From: Rhizobium sp. Q54
GTDB taxonomy: Bacteria; Pseudomonadota; Alphaproteobacteria; Rhizobiales; Beijerinckiaceae
Assembly (NCBI GenBank): GCA_945901195.1
Contig: CAMDKB010000169.1
Coordinates: forward strand, 1-9,109
Reading direction: 5' to 3'
Length of the DNA: 9,109 bases
A program made the position numbers and the translations under genes. Within the stretch, counting starts at the first letter, position 1. Each line of letters starts with the position of its first letter. This document shows, in pieces, positions 7,070-9,109 of the stretch. Below the pieces are notes generated by a model, which was given only the letters and a program-made list of their open reading frames with translations, did no database searches and was not told the DNA's origin.

Positions 7070-7114
7070 AGCCGCTAACGCCTTTGGCCATGTGTTGCGA
7101 GCCCGGTTTTCTAT

Positions 7115-8104
7115 TTACACCACAACCTTCGTCATCACGCCCTTGGGAAATATATCTTCCGGCTTGACGTGTTTGTGCGCGATGCCTTGCTGATAGGTGT
7201 ACAGGAGCATCTGTTCAAACGTGGCGCGGTTTTCTTCGATACCGAAGGGGAAGGGATCGCCGCCCATGAGGTCACGCATCTTGCGGCCATAGGTCGGCAG
7301 CCACGCCAGCGGATAGCGGGAAACGGCGGGATCGAGCAGGCGTTCGACGCTGCGGCGCTTGCTCTCGTTGAAGGCGTTGTAGAGATTGCGCGCCACCCAG
7401 GGGTTCTCGTCGAGAATCTTTTTCTTCATGGCGATGATATGCATAATCGGCCAGATTTTCGTGCGTGCGTAATATTCCTCTTCCATGCCGAGATATTCGG
7501 GATAGAGGCGCACGATATCGGGATGGCCTTCGAGGAAGCAGGTGGGCGGGCGGGCGATGATCGCGCAGTCGATTTCGCCCGAGGCCAGCATTTCGGACAA
7601 TGACTTGTCGGCGATGCGGGTGATGTTGACGCCTTCGGGCAGGTTGAGTTCCACCTTTTCCACACGGCCCGGCGCATTGGCCCCGGCCTGATACCAATGA
7701 ACGTCCGGCAGTTTCACACCGGCTTCATTATGCATCCAGCCGCGCATATAAACGGCAGCCGAATGCGCCCATTCAGGCGATCCTACGCGCTTGCCCTTGA
7801 GATCCTGCACGGTCTTGATGCCGGAGTTTTTATTTACATAGAACGAGGAAAACCGGAACAGGCGCGAGCAGATCACAGGCAGGCCGACGATGTCGCAATC
7901 CTCGCGCGTGATCTGTGTGCAGAATTTGGCGAATGACAATTCGGCTACGTCCCATTCGCGGTTCAATGTGAAGCGCGCAAAAACTTCGTGGTGGCCGAGG
8001 ACGGACCAGGTGTGGTCGATGCCTTCGGCGCGCACGTCGCCGGTGCGGAAATCACGGAAATGATCGTAATCAGTGCTGGCGATGCTGAGTTTAAAGCGGT
8101 TCAT
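7115..8104 (-). CDS. 4,5-dihydroxyphthalate decarboxylase-like / periplasmic-binding-fold protein
   Basis: A 329-residue protein resembling the Pht5 (4,5-dihydroxyphthalate decarboxylase) group, which shares the type II periplasmic-binding-protein fold with ABC transporter solute receptors. Visible features are an opening strand (FKLSIASTDYDHFRDF, 4-19), GIDHTWSV and WDVAELSFAKF in lobe one, the hinge-region DLKGKRVGSPEW (101-112) usual in this fold, GEIDCAIIARPP in lobe two, and a helical C-terminus with MGGDPFPFGI and KHVKPEDIFP. There is no N-terminal signal peptide or lipobox, so it should be cytosolic. That favours an enzyme or ligand-binding role over a transporter receptor, and no permease or ATPase genes adjoin it. 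GGGGGA lies just upstream of ATG 8104. It is divergent from the MBL gene across 80 bases and convergent with the pseudogene. Phthalate-type substrates are suggested by family only. Confidence 0.78.
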   Translation of the reverse strand: MNRFKLSIASTDYDHFRDFRTGDVRAEGIDHTWSVLGHHEVFARFTLNREWDVAELSFAKFCTQITREDCDIVGLPVICSRLFRFSSFYVNKNSGIKTVQDLKGKRVGSPEWAHSAAVYMRGWMHNEAGVKLPDVHWYQAGANAPGRVEKVELNLPEGVNITRIADKSLSEMLASGEIDCAIIARPPTCFLEGHPDIVRLYPEYLGMEEEYYARTKIWPIMHIIAMKKKILDENPWVARNLYNAFNESKRRSVERLLDPAVSRYPLAWLPTYGRKMRDLMGGDPFPFGIEENRATFEQMLLYTYQQGIAHKHVKPEDIFPKGVMTKVVV

Positions 8105-8184
8105 GTTTCCCCCAATTGTCTGGATGCGGACTTGCGGAAGGTTCTATAGGATGGGTGGTAGCCAGCGCAATCTTTGGAGTGAAC

Positions 8185-9015
8185 ATGCCGTCTTTCATCT
8201 GCGAGACCTGTGGTGTCGGGTTTGCGCCTTCGGAAAAACCGCCAGCCCGCTGCCCCATCTGCGAGGATCCCCGGCAATATGTGCCGCCGTCAGGCCAGAA
8301 ATGGACCACCATGGAGGGGCTATCACGGCGCGGCATGAATGCCTGGAAACTGGTGGAGCCCGGACTGATGGGCGTCGGCAGCGAGCCAAAAATCGCCATC
8401 GGCCAGCGTGCGATGCTGCTGAATACGCCGCAGGGTAACATTTTATGGGATTGTATCAGCCTGCTGGACGAAGCGACGGTCGACATCATTACTGCGCTGG
8501 GCGGCCTGTCGGCGATCGCGATTTCCCATCCTCATTATTACGGGACGATGGTGGACTGGTCCAAAGCGTTCGGCGATATTCCCATCTATCTCCATGCGGA
8601 CGATTCCAAATGGATCATGCGTCCCGATCCGGCCATCCAACTCTGGCAGGGGGAGACGCATCAACTGGCTGATGGCGTTACCTTGATCCGCTGTGGCGGG
8701 CATTTTGCCGGCGGTGTTGTCCTGCACTGGGCGGGTGGCGGCAATGGCGAGGGGGCACTGCTGGCCGGGGATATTGTTCAGGTGATCCCGGATCGCACGC
8801 ATGTGAGCTTCATGCGCTCCTATCCCAATCTGCTGCCGCTTTCAGCCCCCGCAGTCGCGCGGCTCGCGAAGGCGCTGGAGCCGTTTGAATTCAGCACGAT
8901 TTATGGAGCGTTCTTCGGGCGCGATGTCGTCGACGAGGGCAAGGATGTGCTGCGCCGTTCAGTCGTGCGATATCTTGCAGCTATCTGCAGTGACGGGTCG
9001 CCGGAACTGGAATGA
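8185..9015 (+). CDS. MBL-fold metallo-hydrolase with N-terminal rubredoxin-like zinc ribbon
   Basis: The protein is 276 residues from ATG 8185, chosen because GGAG lies 5 bases upstream and the frame begins MPSFICETCG. Residues 6-26 carry two CxxC pairs (C6/C9 and C23/C26, CPIC), a rubredoxin-like ribbon that should bind one Zn or Fe. The metallo-beta-lactamase fold follows: NILWDC strand, AISHPHYYG (H115, H117), CGGHFAGG (H173), and LLAGDIVQVIPD (D196). The canonical HxHxDH is here HPHYYG, so the acid and third histidine of the second metal site are missing and a mononuclear centre is likely. The C-terminal FMRSYPNLLPLS is typical of this hydrolase subgroup. No signal peptide, so cytosolic. 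Substrate unknown; thioester, lactone or ester hydrolysis next to a CoA ligase would fit but is inference. It probably shares its divergent intergenic region with the Pht5-like gene. Confidence 0.88.
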   Translation: MPSFICETCGVGFAPSEKPPARCPICEDPRQYVPPSGQKWTTMEGLSRRGMNAWKLVEPGLMGVGSEPKIAIGQRAMLLNTPQGNILWDCISLLDEATVDIITALGGLSAIAISHPHYYGTMVDWSKAFGDIPIYLHADDSKWIMRPDPAIQLWQGETHQLADGVTLIRCGGHFAGGVVLHWAGGGNGEGALLAGDIVQVIPDRTHVSFMRSYPNLLPLSAPAVARLAKALEPFEFSTIYGAFFGRDVVDEGKDVLRRSVVRYLAAICSDGSPELE

Positions 9016-9064
9016 ACACTGCGGTGTTGTCCGGTCACGGGACTCGCGGTGGGGACACCCAATC

Positions 9065-9109
9065 ATGAAATATCTTGGCGTATTTGGAGTTCTGATTGCG
9101 TGCTCGCCC
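9065..9109 (+). CDS. Start of a possible secreted or lipoprotein gene, cut by window edge
   Basis: ATG 9065 opens 15 codons, MKYLGVFGVLIACSP, in the last 45 bases. A Lys near the N-terminus followed by a hydrophobic stretch ending in Cys looks like the front of a signal peptide, possibly a lipoprotein. The upstream GGGGA is about 10 bases before the ATG, an acceptable Shine-Dalgarno distance. It lies 49 bases after the MBL stop on the same strand, so the two could be co-transcribed. Nothing more can be said about its function. Confidence 0.4.
   Translation, partial: MKYLGVFGVLIACSP

Noticed and set aside
7070..7114. Terminator between the pseudogene and the convergent Pht5-like gene
   Set aside because: No convincing stem with a T-tract was seen in these 45 bases.
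7169..7603. 144-residue plus-strand open frame antisense to the Pht5-like gene
   Set aside because: The opposite strand encodes a full-length recognisable protein; this frame shows only complementary composition.
8116..8184. TTG 8116 as the start of the MBL hydrolase
   Set aside because: The added 23 residues are unlike the family, which begins near the CxxC ribbon; ATG 8185 has a GGAG ribosome binding site.
9015..9028. Small hairpin AACAC-TGCG-GTGTT after the MBL gene as a terminator
   Set aside because: The stem is only 5 bp, with no T-tract, and it is expected by chance at this length.

Overview
The window looks like chromosomal DNA of an alphaproteobacterium of the Rhizobiales. The best guess is the Brucella/Ochrobactrum group, judged from the ThiC wording, the moderately high GC, the catabolic gene set and a palindromic intergenic repeat. 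That placement is recognition from memory, not a database result. No rRNA, tRNA, CRISPR array, transposase or phage gene is visible.

Layout. At the left edge (2-1612, +) lies the 3' five-sixths of thiC, the radical-SAM pyrimidine synthase of thiamine biosynthesis. It ends at a perfect 14-bp hairpin (1630-1662). Facing it tail to tail is a vapBC-type toxin-antitoxin pair on the minus strand: a PIN-domain toxin (1679-2113) preceded by a ribbon-helix-helix antitoxin (2120-2407). The pair has its own candidate promoter and a TATGTC/GACATA operator. It sits 27 bp behind a long minus-strand gene for a feruloyl-CoA synthase-like acyl-CoA ligase (2435-4330). A 241-bp divergent intergenic region (4331-4571) holds a candidate promoter/operator for the ligase and a mosaic of palindromes typical of a dispersed repeat. 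A plus-strand fumarylacetoacetate-hydrolase-family gene (4572-5444) follows. After it comes a Tat-exported amidohydrolase gene (5574-7069) that is clearly broken, with an in-frame TAG after the signal peptide and a later frameshift. Next is a minus-strand gene for a 4,5-dihydroxyphthalate decarboxylase-like / substrate-binding-fold protein (7115-8104). Divergent from it is a metallo-beta-lactamase-fold hydrolase with an N-terminal four-cysteine zinc-ribbon (8185-9015). A new signal-peptide-like reading frame starts at 9065 and runs off the window.

How the genes fit together. From the CoA ligase to the right edge, the content (CoA ligase, FAH-type C-C hydrolase or decarboxylase, amidohydrolase, Pht5-like protein, MBL hydrolase) reads as an aromatic-acid or amide catabolic island. 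One component is already decaying. The substrate cannot be read from the sequence. The vapBC pair appears to be an inserted stand-alone module between housekeeping thiC and this island. The most notable items are the double-lesion amidohydrolase pseudogene, the operator architecture of vapBC and of the ligase promoter, and the altered metal motif in the zinc-ribbon MBL protein. I see no convincing wholly new system.
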